IMG/VR virus record: IMGVR_UViG_3300034198_021756
Coordinates: 1 to 24,953 of that record
DNA length: 24,953 nt
Strand: one strand, 5' to 3'
From: a virus
Shown piece by piece: positions 13,661-21,243 of the stretch; positions within the stretch are counted from its first letter, which is position 1, and the number at the start of each line of letters is the position of its first letter. Under the pieces are notes generated by a model. The model saw only the letters and a program-made list of their open reading frames with translations. It was not told where the DNA came from and did no database searches. The position numbers and the translations under genes were made by a program.

Positions 13661-14514
13661 TGCCCACACTCTCAGTCATCTGGTGTCCAAACCCGTTGCG
13701 CCCAGCCAGTGACCGGAAGGTACTGCCCATTGCCCTGGCCGGTACCGAAACTCTGCAGGGCATCATCCAGCGTCTGGGCCTGGCTGAAACACCCCTAGCC
13801 GTCATGTTCAATGGCCTGCCCGTGGCGGCCGAGGATTGGGCCGCGACGCCCGTGACCGTATCTGACCTGATCGTCATCCACCAGGTAGCCAAGGGTATCG
13901 TCGAGGGCAGCACAGTCGCAGCCAAGCTGGTTATGTATGGCGAGATTGGCTGGACTGCTGCCTTCGCTCTGGGAACTGTGGCCGCGTTTGCTGCCAATGC
14001 CGTGATCGCCTTCGCCATTTCCGCCTTGGCCGGCAGCTTGTCCGCCCGGAGCGCTGCCTCTGCCCAGGGCGATGATGCGCCCACGGCGTACAGCATTGAG
14101 GGCGGCTCCAACTCGGCCCGCAACTATGAGCCGCTGCAACTGGTACTGGGCGAACACCGTGTATTCCCAGACTACGCTGGCCGTCCGTTTGGCGAATTCG
14201 TCCCGGACCCTAGCACGGCCACCGAGGTGATCAACAACACCCCGGTCTATGAAACCCGTACCCATCCACCATTCGGCTTCGAGGGCACAGAAGTCATTGC
14301 TCCATGGGTGCTCATTCGTACAGATGTCTGGGAAAGCGGAACGATTGAGTACTACGGAGACCAGGCCAGCCGCACCTATACCAGCAGCAGCGGCGGAACG
14401 GTCACCCAGCCGCATACCTTTGTGATTAGCCACCAAGGGCTGTTCGACTCGGTGACGACCTATGAGGACTACCTGGTGCAGATCACCCCACCAGAAAGTG
14501 GTGGAGGAGACTGA
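13651..14514 (+). CDS. Tail-tip protein: lambda gpI-like with J N-terminal motif
   Basis: The 287-residue protein starts with a ~80-residue beta-grasp-like part (MPTLSVIWCPNPLRP, LPIALAGTETLQGIIQRLGL, TVSDLIVIHQVAKG) similar in layout to the start of lambda gpI. A hydrophobic segment follows at ~98–127 (WTAAFALGTVAAFAANAVIA). It is followed by NSARNYEPLQLVLGEHRVFPDYAGRPFGEFV, a segment of the kind found at the N-terminus of J-type host specificity proteins, and a beta-rich end. GGAGG at 13636–13640 lies 10 bases before ATG 13651; ATG 13660, which overlaps the previous stop, is the alternative. It is probably part of the tail-tip baseplate and works with the following J-like protein. The I-plus-J composition is inferred from these motifs. 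Confidence 0.65.
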   Translation: MALMPTLSVIWCPNPLRPASDRKVLPIALAGTETLQGIIQRLGLAETPLAVMFNGLPVAAEDWAATPVTVSDLIVIHQVAKGIVEGSTVAAKLVMYGEIGWTAAFALGTVAAFAANAVIAFAISALAGSLSARSAASAQGDDAPTAYSIEGGSNSARNYEPLQLVLGEHRVFPDYAGRPFGEFVPDPSTATEVINNTPVYETRTHPPFGFEGTEVIAPWVLIRTDVWESGTIEYYGDQASRTYTSSSGGTVTQPHTFVISHQGLFDSVTTYEDYLVQITPPESGGGD

Positions 14515-14515
14515 T

Positions 14516-16768
14516 ATGGCCTGGAATCCTTTGGGCACGCCGCTGCCAGTCCTGGTGCGCTACGGCTACACCATCATCTACAACACGGAGCGCGTCACGA
14601 GCGTCTTCAATTATGGGTTTGGCGACCTGGCCATCAGCGACGAACGCATCGGTGCCAACGCTGTCAGCCAGTACAACGCCATCGAGCTGCACAGCAGTGC
14701 AACTCCGCCTGGCCAGGCCGACCGCACAGTGCTGCGTGGTTACGCAAGCGCTGGCTGGCCGACGGATATCTACCCTGGCAACGTGCAGACCGTCGATGGC
14801 GGCGCCCTGGAACAGCGGGCAAATGTCGAGAATGACGGCTGGATAGAACGCCGAGGCTCTGTCGCCGGCAGATTCATACAGATGGATATTTCGGGTCGTC
14901 TGCTGCGGCAAGCAAGCGGCGGCTTCGAGAATCTGACCTGTCAGGTGGTGGCTGAGTATCAACTGCCAGGATCGAACGCCTGGCAACCGATGCCGTTTTC
15001 TCCCATGACTCTCAGCAATGGCAGCACCCGGCCGCTGCGTGAGACGTTTTCGGCCATGCTCCCCCAGGCTGCGGCCAAGTTCCGCGTGCGACGTGTCACC
15101 CCTGAGTACACCGATGCAAATAATGTGGCCGAGATCGAATGGACACGCCTCAAGGTCTTCCGCGATACCGATGCTCTCTACCCAGCGCAGTTGCGCCGGG
15201 GGATGATGGTCAAGGCGACAGGCCAGCTCAATGGCCGAATCGACCGCTACTCGGCCCTGCTGCGCCATAAATGCTGGGTCTGGAATTCGTCGGCTCCCTG
15301 GGACGGCTCCATGCCGGCAGTAGGTGCCGGCGCCTGGCAGTGGACATACAGCACGAATCCTGCCTGGCTGTTCCTCTACTTCTCGCGCGGCGGCTTCCTC
15401 AATTCCTATGCCGCGCCGGCCCACCTGGGCCAGGCTGGCTGGTTGGATGAGCCATCAGCCAGCAATGGCGAGCGCCTCTTTGGCGCCGGCCTGCCCAATG
15501 CCCGCATCGACTACGGCACGTTGGTTGCCTGGGGGCAGTACTGCGCTGCAGCTCAGCTGACCTGCCGCATGCTGCTGAGCGGCGCGCGCAGTGCAGGCAC
15601 CGTGCTCGATGACATCGCTGCAGCGGGCCGGGCCCGGAAAACCTGGGCGCCTGGCAAGCTGTCGGTTTGGTGGGAAAGAGATGGCCAGCCCTGGGTGGCG
15701 GCCTTCGGTGCGAGCAACATCATCGCGGGCACGTTCAAGATCGCCTACATCACGGACGACACGGTCGACGAGTTCGGGCTCTCATACAGCCAGTCCGATA
15801 ACGACTATGAGGCTGACACCGTCTATGCCAAGGTGCCAGGCGTCACCCTGCCGGTCAATCAGCAGGTCAACCAGGCCACCTACAGCATGCCAAAGGCCCA
15901 GGCCCAGCGCCTGGTCAACCTGCTGGCTGCCTCGAAGTACTACCACCGCCGCACGATCACATGGGAGAGTTCCATCATGGGGCTGACCGTGGCAACGGGC
16001 GACATCATCCAGTTGGGCCACGATCTGACCCGCTGGGCCTTCAGCGGTCGCCTGATCGGGTTGGGCCTGACAGGCACCCGCGTGGCCTGGGTGGATTTGT
16101 CGGCCGAAGTGGAGCTGCCAGACGGTAATGACTTCTATCTGATGGTCACACCGCCAGGCGGAGACCCATTCAGCGTGCGCTGCGCCAAGCCTGTCGGCCG
16201 CTCACGCCGGCTGACCCTGGTGGACAACTGGCCCGCCTCGGCAGCGCCAGGCTGGCTAGACGCCGGCACGCCTAATCCACAAACGTCTGCAGAGTGGGAG
16301 GACACTGCTCCCGAGGACTGGACATTCCTGGGAGGTCCGCAGCAGACGCCCGGTAAGCGCGTGCGCATCATCAGCATGGAGCCCAGCAGCTCCAGGCGTG
16401 TGCGCATGACGGTCCGTGATGAATATGAGCAGTACTACCCGCTGGAGTGGGGCCTGGGTGTTGTGCCCGAGGTGGCCAGCGGCGAGCGTCGCGTGGCCAG
16501 GGCCTTCAATCTGTCGGCTGCACCACTGCCCGATGGCGGGACACGCCTAGCCTGGGAGTTGGAAGCGGCCCATGGTGCCGATGTCCGCGTCTCAGTGAAC
16601 AGCGGGCCCAGCCAGCAAGTCCCCGTCGCTGGCCACATCACCGTCCTCGGCCGTGAGCTGCTGCTGCCACCGTATCCAGCCGGCACCCGCCTGGCGGTTT
16701 CTCTGCTGCCGGTGACGGCCGGGGCGCCGGTAGGCGTCGAGGGAGACGCCCTGAATATCAATCTATGA
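14516..16768 (+). CDS. J-like tail-tip / host specificity protein
   Basis: The 750-residue protein is the last gene of the tail cluster, the position of lambda J. GGAGGAGA at ~14503–14510 lies ~6 bases before ATG 14516, and the start follows the previous stop by one base (TGATATG). The protein is beta-rich. Residues ~20–230 hold the N-terminal beta domain (NYGFGDLAISDERIGANAVSQ, RFRVRRVTPEY), residues ~350–600 resemble the phage tail hub region (LVAWGQYCAAAQLTCRMLLS, DDTVDEFGLSYSQSDNDYEAD, LLAASKYYHRRTITWESS, GLTVATGDIIQLGHD), and the C-terminus (~620–750) holds fibronectin-III-like strands (LSAAPLPDGGTRLAWELEA). It likely forms the central tip that contacts the host receptor. Its stop overlaps the stop of the convergent gene by 6 bases. 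Confidence 0.8.
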   Translation: MAWNPLGTPLPVLVRYGYTIIYNTERVTSVFNYGFGDLAISDERIGANAVSQYNAIELHSSATPPGQADRTVLRGYASAGWPTDIYPGNVQTVDGGALEQRANVENDGWIERRGSVAGRFIQMDISGRLLRQASGGFENLTCQVVAEYQLPGSNAWQPMPFSPMTLSNGSTRPLRETFSAMLPQAAAKFRVRRVTPEYTDANNVAEIEWTRLKVFRDTDALYPAQLRRGMMVKATGQLNGRIDRYSALLRHKCWVWNSSAPWDGSMPAVGAGAWQWTYSTNPAWLFLYFSRGGFLNSYAAPAHLGQAGWLDEPSASNGERLFGAGLPNARIDYGTLVAWGQYCAAAQLTCRMLLSGARSAGTVLDDIAAAGRARKTWAPGKLSVWWERDGQPWVAAFGASNIIAGTFKIAYITDDTVDEFGLSYSQSDNDYEADTVYAKVPGVTLPVNQQVNQATYSMPKAQAQRLVNLLAASKYYHRRTITWESSIMGLTVATGDIIQLGHDLTRWAFSGRLIGLGLTGTRVAWVDLSAEVELPDGNDFYLMVTPPGGDPFSVRCAKPVGRSRRLTLVDNWPASAAPGWLDAGTPNPQTSAEWEDTAPEDWTFLGGPQQTPGKRVRIISMEPSSSRRVRMTVRDEYEQYYPLEWGLGVVPEVASGERRVARAFNLSAAPLPDGGTRLAWELEAAHGADVRVSVNSGPSQQVPVAGHITVLGRELLLPPYPAGTRLAVSLLPVTAGAPVGVEGDALNINL

Positions 16769-17629
16769 GTGCTTTTTCCAAGGGTTTCTATCAAGGACAG
16801 AACCGGAGAGAGGAACACGTAGCCCCTCTCTGTCCAGCATAGACCTGACTAGGTGGAGGAGCCACGGCTTCGAGTCTGGAGATAGGCGGACACCCGTAAT
16901 CAAGGTTGGCAGGTCTATGTCAATCAGACTGCCGAATGACTCTCTGCGTTCAGTGAACACACTGGCGGGCTTCCAAACGATGGCACGAACTTCTTTCTCA
17001 AACTCATAGGCATGCATCTTGTGCAGAACTGAGGCAAATGACGAACCTGTCTGAAAGGGGTCAATCTCATGATTGATGTAGTGCACTTTGGCAATGTGAC
17101 ACTTCATATCGTCAGCCAAGCGCAGAGCGCGTTTCAGTCGCCCCACAGTAGAGGTGATGCAAACAGCTTCGTTCGTGCGACCGTAGATCCTCCACATGGC
17201 TAGGCTTTCATCGACACTCTCATGCCAGCAAGCAACATCTATCCAGTCACGAAGCTTGTGGAGAACTCCCTCGTAGCCAAGCGCTGGGGCTTTGTCTGTG
17301 TAGTCCCCAAACGGAGTCTCAAACGTCAAGGGCTTTTCCAGGTCCGCTTTGCGCGCCTTAGCCTCTAATGATTCAACAGTTTGCTTGGAGGACTTCCCAA
17401 TGGTCCCTGGCCACAAAGAGTTAACCGCATAGTCAAGAAGCGCTGGGGTGTTGGAGTTGACTAGTGCATCAATTAAGGTTGCTGCACCCTCACTTTTGTC
17501 CTCGAATTGACTAACTGTGTTGAAGAACAGCTTCTTAGATAGCAACGTTGAGGCAAATGCCGCGAAGCTCATGTAGCGGCTGATCACCGCGTCATCATCC
17601 AAACCGTGCGAGATATCTATCGGTCCCAT
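16763..17629 (-). CDS. DUF2971-like protein, lower-GC accessory gene
   Basis: The 288-residue protein carries DUF2971-like features: an N-terminal RYMSFAAFASTLLSKKLFFNTVSQFEDKSEGA region, CWHESVDESLAMWRIYGRTNEAVCITS at about residue 135–160, and an AYEFEKEVRAIVWK segment. DUF2971 proteins have unknown function; some are found in accessory and defence-linked regions. There is no signal peptide or membrane segment. The gene runs against the phage tail genes, its stop codon (16763–16765) overlaps the J-like stop by 6 bases, and its base composition differs: positions 17041–17100 contain 27 G/C of 60, whereas 16021–16080 in the J-like gene have 42 of 60. This supports later acquisition, as for a phage moron. 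No clear ribosome binding site is seen upstream of the ATG. Confidence 0.65.
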   Translation of the reverse strand: MGPIDISHGLDDDAVISRYMSFAAFASTLLSKKLFFNTVSQFEDKSEGAATLIDALVNSNTPALLDYAVNSLWPGTIGKSSKQTVESLEAKARKADLEKPLTFETPFGDYTDKAPALGYEGVLHKLRDWIDVACWHESVDESLAMWRIYGRTNEAVCITSTVGRLKRALRLADDMKCHIAKVHYINHEIDPFQTGSSFASVLHKMHAYEFEKEVRAIVWKPASVFTERRESFGSLIDIDLPTLITGVRLSPDSKPWLLHLVRSMLDREGLRVPLSGSVLDRNPWKKHS

Positions 17630-17791
17630 TTCATCAGTGCAGAAGTTGTTTTGCCCATCCTAAGCTGGAACTACTGACTGTGATTCTGTAATTCTCTTTC
17701 CTGTGGCGAAATTGAATCTTCTCGCATTTATCTCATCTACGCGGCTGGATTTATCGCGCCGCGCTTCACTATTGCTTCCATCGGAGTATTG

Positions 17792-18535
17792 ATGCGTTCA
17801 GGAACGTCTATCTCTGCACCACAGAGTTATGGATTTCAGCGTGTGCATGCCGCATTGCAGACCGGCCATACGCTGACCGTGCAGCAGCAGCGCCAAGAGC
17901 CGGTGCGCTGCTTTATGCAGCAGTCCATGCTCGATGGTGCTTGTGGCACGCATGTGTTGGCGATGCTCTTGGTGATCTTCGATTTGGCCAAGGCTTCGGC
18001 CATGTACGACATGAGCCAGCGCAAGTACGGCGTGGCCGCAGCGGTCTGGAATGCATTCGGCCCCAAATACTTCAGCGGTATCCATGCCAAAGAGTGGGTG
18101 GAGTTGGTCAAAAGCCTAGAGCTGCCCCTGAAGCTGACTGCCAAGTACGGAGCCAAAGAGCATGTGGATAGACATGCGCTGGAATGGCTGATGCGGGGTG
18201 AGCTGGTGGCGCTGGCATTTGCGTCGGTCAAACACCAGCGCACCAAGCACTGGGCACTGGCGGTCGGTGTGGAAGGCATGGCTTCTGGATCAAAGCATCA
18301 GCCGCAGCGCATCTTGCTGCTGGACCCAGGCGGTGGTGGTGAGCCATGCTTTAAAGCATTCAATGCACGGCTGCGATTGCCAACCACTGGCCTCGGTAGT
18401 CGCCGCGCCAAGCAACTGCATCTGCCTGCTGATGACGCCAAGCCATGGACAGTGTTCTGGCACTACGAATCGGAGTCGTGGTCTGCGGAGCTGGTGCGGC
18501 TGCTGGCAGCGGTGCGCGTGCGTAAGCTGCAGTGA
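17792..18535 (+). CDS. C39-like papain-fold cysteine protease, probably cytosolic
   Basis: The 247-residue protein has a C39-type active site: the motif DGACGTHVLAMLL contains Cys51 and matches the CG..xLAMxL block of C39 peptidases, KHWALAVG contains His153, and LLLDPGGGG contains Asp178, in the expected Cys, His, Asp order. Gln44 may be the oxyanion residue, although it sits one position earlier than usual. GGAG at 17783–17786 lies 5 bases before ATG 17792, and a TTG stands immediately upstream. There is no signal peptide or transmembrane segment, so secretion-linked bacteriocin processing looks unlikely. Its stop is 5 bases from the stop of the convergent XRE gene. Substrate and pathway are unknown. 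Confidence 0.68.
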   Translation: MRSGTSISAPQSYGFQRVHAALQTGHTLTVQQQRQEPVRCFMQQSMLDGACGTHVLAMLLVIFDLAKASAMYDMSQRKYGVAAAVWNAFGPKYFSGIHAKEWVELVKSLELPLKLTAKYGAKEHVDRHALEWLMRGELVALAFASVKHQRTKHWALAVGVEGMASGSKHQPQRILLLDPGGGGEPCFKAFNARLRLPTTGLGSRRAKQLHLPADDAKPWTVFWHYESESWSAELVRLLAAVRVRKLQ

Positions 18536-18540
18536 CTGGC

Positions 18541-18936
18541 CTATGCCTTGGAACGTTTGGCGCGGTGATCGGCACCGACGACTTTGGACGGCGCTGGACT
18601 CTTCTCGGCATGTGCTTGGTTGCGGCGGCGCAGAGCACCACCTTGCGAAGCGGGTGGCAGCGTGGCCGTCACGCCTTCAAAGAGTTGTTCCAGCGTAATG
18701 CTCAAGCAGTGACACAGCGTTGCCAGTGTGAGCAGCGATGGATTGATGTGGCCGTTCTCCAGCTTGGAGATGCGAGAGCGCTCCACTTCGGCGTCATGCG
18801 CCAGTTGCTCTTGTGACTTTTGCGCCAGCTCGCGGTAGCTGCGCAGCTTGACCCCCAATGCTTTTGTGACGGCATTTGGCAGCTTCACCACTGGCGTGGT
18901 GTTCAGTTGCGACGGGGCAGACTCCTTGGCTCTCAT
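18541..18936 (-). CDS. XRE-family helix-turn-helix transcriptional regulator
   Basis: The 131-residue protein has a clear XRE/Cro-type DNA-binding domain at ~31–90: LRSYRELAQKSQEQLAHDAE, RSRISKLENGHINPSLLTLA and LCHCLSITLEQLFEG. The remaining ~40 residues form a basic tail rich in Arg, Lys and Ala. ATG 18936 is preferred: a farther ATG at 18990 lies upstream of the transcription start that the -10 hexamer at 18977–18982 predicts (~18970). No strong ribosome binding site is visible. The gene diverges from the lipoprotein gene across an inverted repeat containing both -10 hexamers, so autoregulation with repression of both is the simplest reading. It may be the control gene of this cluster; targets are unknown. 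Confidence 0.82.
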   Translation of the reverse strand: MRAKESAPSQLNTTPVVKLPNAVTKALGVKLRSYRELAQKSQEQLAHDAEVERSRISKLENGHINPSLLTLATLCHCLSITLEQLFEGVTATLPPASQGGALRRRNQAHAEKSPAPSKVVGADHRAKRSKA

Positions 18937-18974
18937 GGCCGCTGAGGGTCTGCCAATGTGTCTTTTTAACCAAC

Positions 18975-19017
18975 GTCTTATACGACACATTACGCTAAGA
19001 TTTGAGTCGTATAAGAC
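18975..19017. promoter_or_regulatory. Divergent promoter with 12-bp inverted operator, XRE candidate site
   Basis: GTCTTATACGAC (18975–18986) and GTCGTATAAGAC (19006–19017) are perfect inverted copies with centres 31 bp apart, nearly three helical turns. Each copy is itself a near-palindrome. The + copy contains TATAAG (19010–19015), a -10 that would place transcription starts ~17 bases before the lipoprotein ATG; the - copy contains the mirror TATAAG for the XRE gene. No good -35 is seen on either strand. That arrangement suits an XRE dimer that covers both -10 elements. Confidence 0.72.
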
Positions 19018-19037
19018 ACATACAACAGGAGAGAGGA

Positions 19038-20174
19038 ATGATGAGAAAGACTCTAGTAAGTACCGTCTGTGCGGTTGTGGCCGTGCTTTCTGGATGCGGT
19101 AGCAAGACACCGACCTGCGCTGATGCGGAGACCGTCAGCTTGGTCAAACAGATTTACCAGCAGCAGTTTGACAAGCAGCACAACGCTATGAGCGAGGAAC
19201 GCCAGCAGCGTGTGCAGTTCACGGTCAAGGACACCACCGTTACCCTGGAAAACATCACCACCGATGCCAACAACGCCAATACCGGCAAAGCGGTCTGCTC
19301 GGCACAGCTGGCAACCGTCTTCCCGGAAGATGCGGTGAAGGCAGAGCCACAGATGGAGCAATACATGCGCGCCATCTATGAAAAGCAAGGCGCAGTGCTG
19401 GAGGGCACCAAGCTACGTGGCGATGTGACATACACCGCGCAGCGCACCGAAGACACTGGCGCACTCCAAGTGGCGCTCAATGGCTTCATGCCATTCATGG
19501 GCTACTTCCACGACATAGCGATGGATCGCTATGACCGTATGCTGCGTGCGCAAGTAGCGGCAAAGAAAGCTGCCGAAGCACAGGCAGCAGCGCAACCATC
19601 AGCAAGCCAGGCAGAGATGGAGGCAGAGTCCGAAGGCGCATCGTCAGAGCCTGCGCCTGTGGCAACGCCAGTCACGGCATCACAGCAGCCCCAAGCGGCG
19701 GTAGGCCAGCAAGTTCTGCCAGCATCGGCAGCAGCAACACCTAGCCAGAATTCAGTAGTGCCAACGCTGTGCTCAGCAGATGAGACGCCAGTGTTTGCAT
19801 GCTTCACTGGCAAGAAGCGTGCATCGCTGTGTATGAGCGGCAGCGGCAATCAGCTGGCATACCGGCTGGCTCCGCTTGATGGGACGCCAGAGATGGTCTA
19901 TCCGGCCAGTGCAACCGCAGCCAGCCCTGCATTCAAGCAAGGCACACAGGTTGGAGCCAATGGGCAGGCACTGTCGTTTGTGTCGTTTGATAAAGGCATC
20001 TACCGTTATGCCGTGTATGGCAGCACGACAACGGCACAAGGTATCTTGGTAGAGCAAAACGGCAAGCGGATTGCAGACCTGCGCTGCCAAGCGGATCGTT
20101 TGTCTGACCTGGGTACATCCAAACTGCAGAGCTTGGGCCTTGGTCAAGATCAACGTCCACTTCTGCTGCCTTGA
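19038..20174 (+). CDS. Secreted lipoprotein with Cys-rich C-terminal domain
   Basis: The 378-residue protein begins with a lipoprotein signal peptide (MMRKTLVSTVCAVVAVLSGC) whose lipobox LSGC ends at Cys20. Residues ~26–165 form a mixed alpha/beta domain (ADAETVSLVKQIYQQQFD, VQFTVKDTTVTLENI, LEGTKLRGDVTYTAQRT). Residues ~175–245 are an Ala/Gln/Ser/Pro-rich linker. Residues ~250–350 are a Cys-containing C-terminal domain (TLCSADETPVFACFTG, ASLCMSGSGNQLAYRL, QALSFVSFDKGIYRYAVYG, IADLRCQADRLSDLG) of a type seen in other proteobacterial envelope proteins of unknown function. AGGAG at 19027–19031 lies 6 bases before ATG 19038. The product is anchored in the inner or outer membrane; +2 is Gly/Ser, so no inner-membrane retention signal is evident. 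Divergent from the XRE gene and likely controlled by it. Confidence 0.75.
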   Translation: MMRKTLVSTVCAVVAVLSGCGSKTPTCADAETVSLVKQIYQQQFDKQHNAMSEERQQRVQFTVKDTTVTLENITTDANNANTGKAVCSAQLATVFPEDAVKAEPQMEQYMRAIYEKQGAVLEGTKLRGDVTYTAQRTEDTGALQVALNGFMPFMGYFHDIAMDRYDRMLRAQVAAKKAAEAQAAAQPSASQAEMEAESEGASSEPAPVATPVTASQQPQAAVGQQVLPASAAATPSQNSVVPTLCSADETPVFACFTGKKRASLCMSGSGNQLAYRLAPLDGTPEMVYPASATAASPAFKQGTQVGANGQALSFVSFDKGIYRYAVYGSTTTAQGILVEQNGKRIADLRCQADRLSDLGTSKLQSLGLGQDQRPLLLP

Positions 20175-20209
20175 AATCACGGCGTAAGCCAGCCGGTATC
20201 TGATTCGCA

Positions 20210-20241
20210 CGGCGGCACGCACATTAAAGGCGTAGCCGCCG
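20210..20241 (+). other. GC-rich stem-loop upstream of the hydrolase gene
   Basis: CGGCGGC at 20210–20216 and GCCGCCG at 20235–20241 pair perfectly. Inside, ACGC (20217–20220) and GCGT (20230–20233) can add four more pairs with one bulged A and a 9-base loop. It lies in the gap between the lipoprotein stop and the hydrolase ribosome binding site and has no T-run. It might separate expression of the two genes or stabilise one transcript; this is a guess. Confidence 0.5.
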
Positions 20242-20275
20242 ACAAATAAATGATCTCGTGGAGAGGGAGATAGTT

Positions 20276-21208
20276 ATGCGCAGGGGAAAATTTACTGCTT
20301 GCCGCGTTCTGATCTTGGCACTGTCACAGTCGCTGCTGATTTCAAATGCTGGTGCTCAGCAGAGTCGCCAAGCTCCGGCCTATGACAAAGCACAGGCCCG
20401 AACGGTGCTTGACCGCAGCGTCTTCTATCTTCCGTTGTTCGGGGCTGTATACCGCGACAAGTTCACTGCGCTGATACCGCGCCATCCCACAGTGCGTGGA
20501 CTTGTCATCCACAACCATGGCTGTGGCGGCATGTGGGGATGGGAAACCACGGTGGCGCAGTTCTACTACCGAGAAGGGTTTGCGGTCATCACGCCAGAAT
20601 TCGTGGCGCGGGACAGCAACAAGCTCGGTTGTCCAGGCGGCTCAACTGAAGAAATGCTCAAGCAAGCCAGCGAGCGGGCACGCGAAGGCGTGTACACAGC
20701 AGTCAATCCAGCGCGCCTGGATGCACGCGGCGACGATATTGCAGAAGTCATCCGCTGGTTCAAAACGTTCTCCAATCTGCCCATTATCTTGAGCGGTCAT
20801 AGCGAGGGCTGTCGCACCACGTACCACTGGGATCGTGCTGATCCCCAGATCGTTGGTGGGGTCTGCCACAAGCAGAGCGTCAACCGACAGTACGAGCATT
20901 TATGGAAATGGGACACGCGACTGCCGATGTGGTCATCTATCGAAGACGAAGACCCGTGGGCTGGCGGCAGTAAGCAATACCCTGCCGTTGGATTCACAGA
21001 TAAATTTAAAGCTCACCCAGAAAACCTCACGGAATTCCGCTTTCCCGGAAACAGCCACGATCCGCTGGTGCGCCAAGGTGAAAGCCAGAGTTTGGCTGAG
21101 TGGCTCAGCCAGAGAGTCACCAAGCCACTGCAGAGAGTTCAGAGCGGTTTCAACTATGAAGATGTGCTACCTGCGGTGCAAGAGGCTGTTGGTAGGCAAT
21201 TGCGTTGA
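20276..21208 (+). CDS. Secreted alpha/beta hydrolase, dienelactone-hydrolase-like
   Basis: The 310-residue protein starts with a signal peptide ending near ISNAGAQQS. The alpha/beta-hydrolase core is clear: an oxyanion-hole region VIHNHGCGGMWGWE, the nucleophile elbow ILSGHSEGC with Ser176, and NSHDP with the likely catalytic His261. The acid residue cannot be fixed by eye. Length and layout fit carboxylesterase/dienelactone-hydrolase-like enzymes acting in the periplasm or outside the cell; the substrate is unknown. GAGAGGGAG at 20261–20269 lies 6 bases before ATG 20276; GTG 20258 is an upstream alternative, but its sequence has no signal peptide. It follows the lipoprotein gene on the same strand across a 100-base gap with a strong stem-loop, so co-transcription is possible but uncertain. 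Confidence 0.75.
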   Translation: MRRGKFTACRVLILALSQSLLISNAGAQQSRQAPAYDKAQARTVLDRSVFYLPLFGAVYRDKFTALIPRHPTVRGLVIHNHGCGGMWGWETTVAQFYYREGFAVITPEFVARDSNKLGCPGGSTEEMLKQASERAREGVYTAVNPARLDARGDDIAEVIRWFKTFSNLPIILSGHSEGCRTTYHWDRADPQIVGGVCHKQSVNRQYEHLWKWDTRLPMWSSIEDEDPWAGGSKQYPAVGFTDKFKAHPENLTEFRFPGNSHDPLVRQGESQSLAEWLSQRVTKPLQRVQSGFNYEDVLPAVQEAVGRQLR

Positions 21209-21243
21209 ACAGTTGGCTTGAATGCTCCTGATCTAACTGTTCA
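21206..21243 (+). other. 9-bp inverted repeat at the hydrolase stop
   Basis: TGAACAGTT (21206–21214), starting at the TGA stop, and AACTGTTCA (21235–21243) are perfect inverted copies with a 20-base spacer. No T-run follows, so it is a weak terminator candidate. Nothing else clear is seen in the remainder of the 260-base gap up to the metal-efflux operon. Confidence 0.35.

Noticed and set aside
17630-17791. Prophage attachment site in the gap between the DUF2971-like and protease genes
   Set aside because: I found no tRNA, clear direct repeat or inverted repeat there, and the left phage end is outside the window, so no duplication can be tested.
18936-19110. A longer N-terminus for the XRE regulator
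   Set aside because: It would start in or beyond the divergent promoter and operator, upstream of the predicted transcription start, and the extra residues are not XRE-like.
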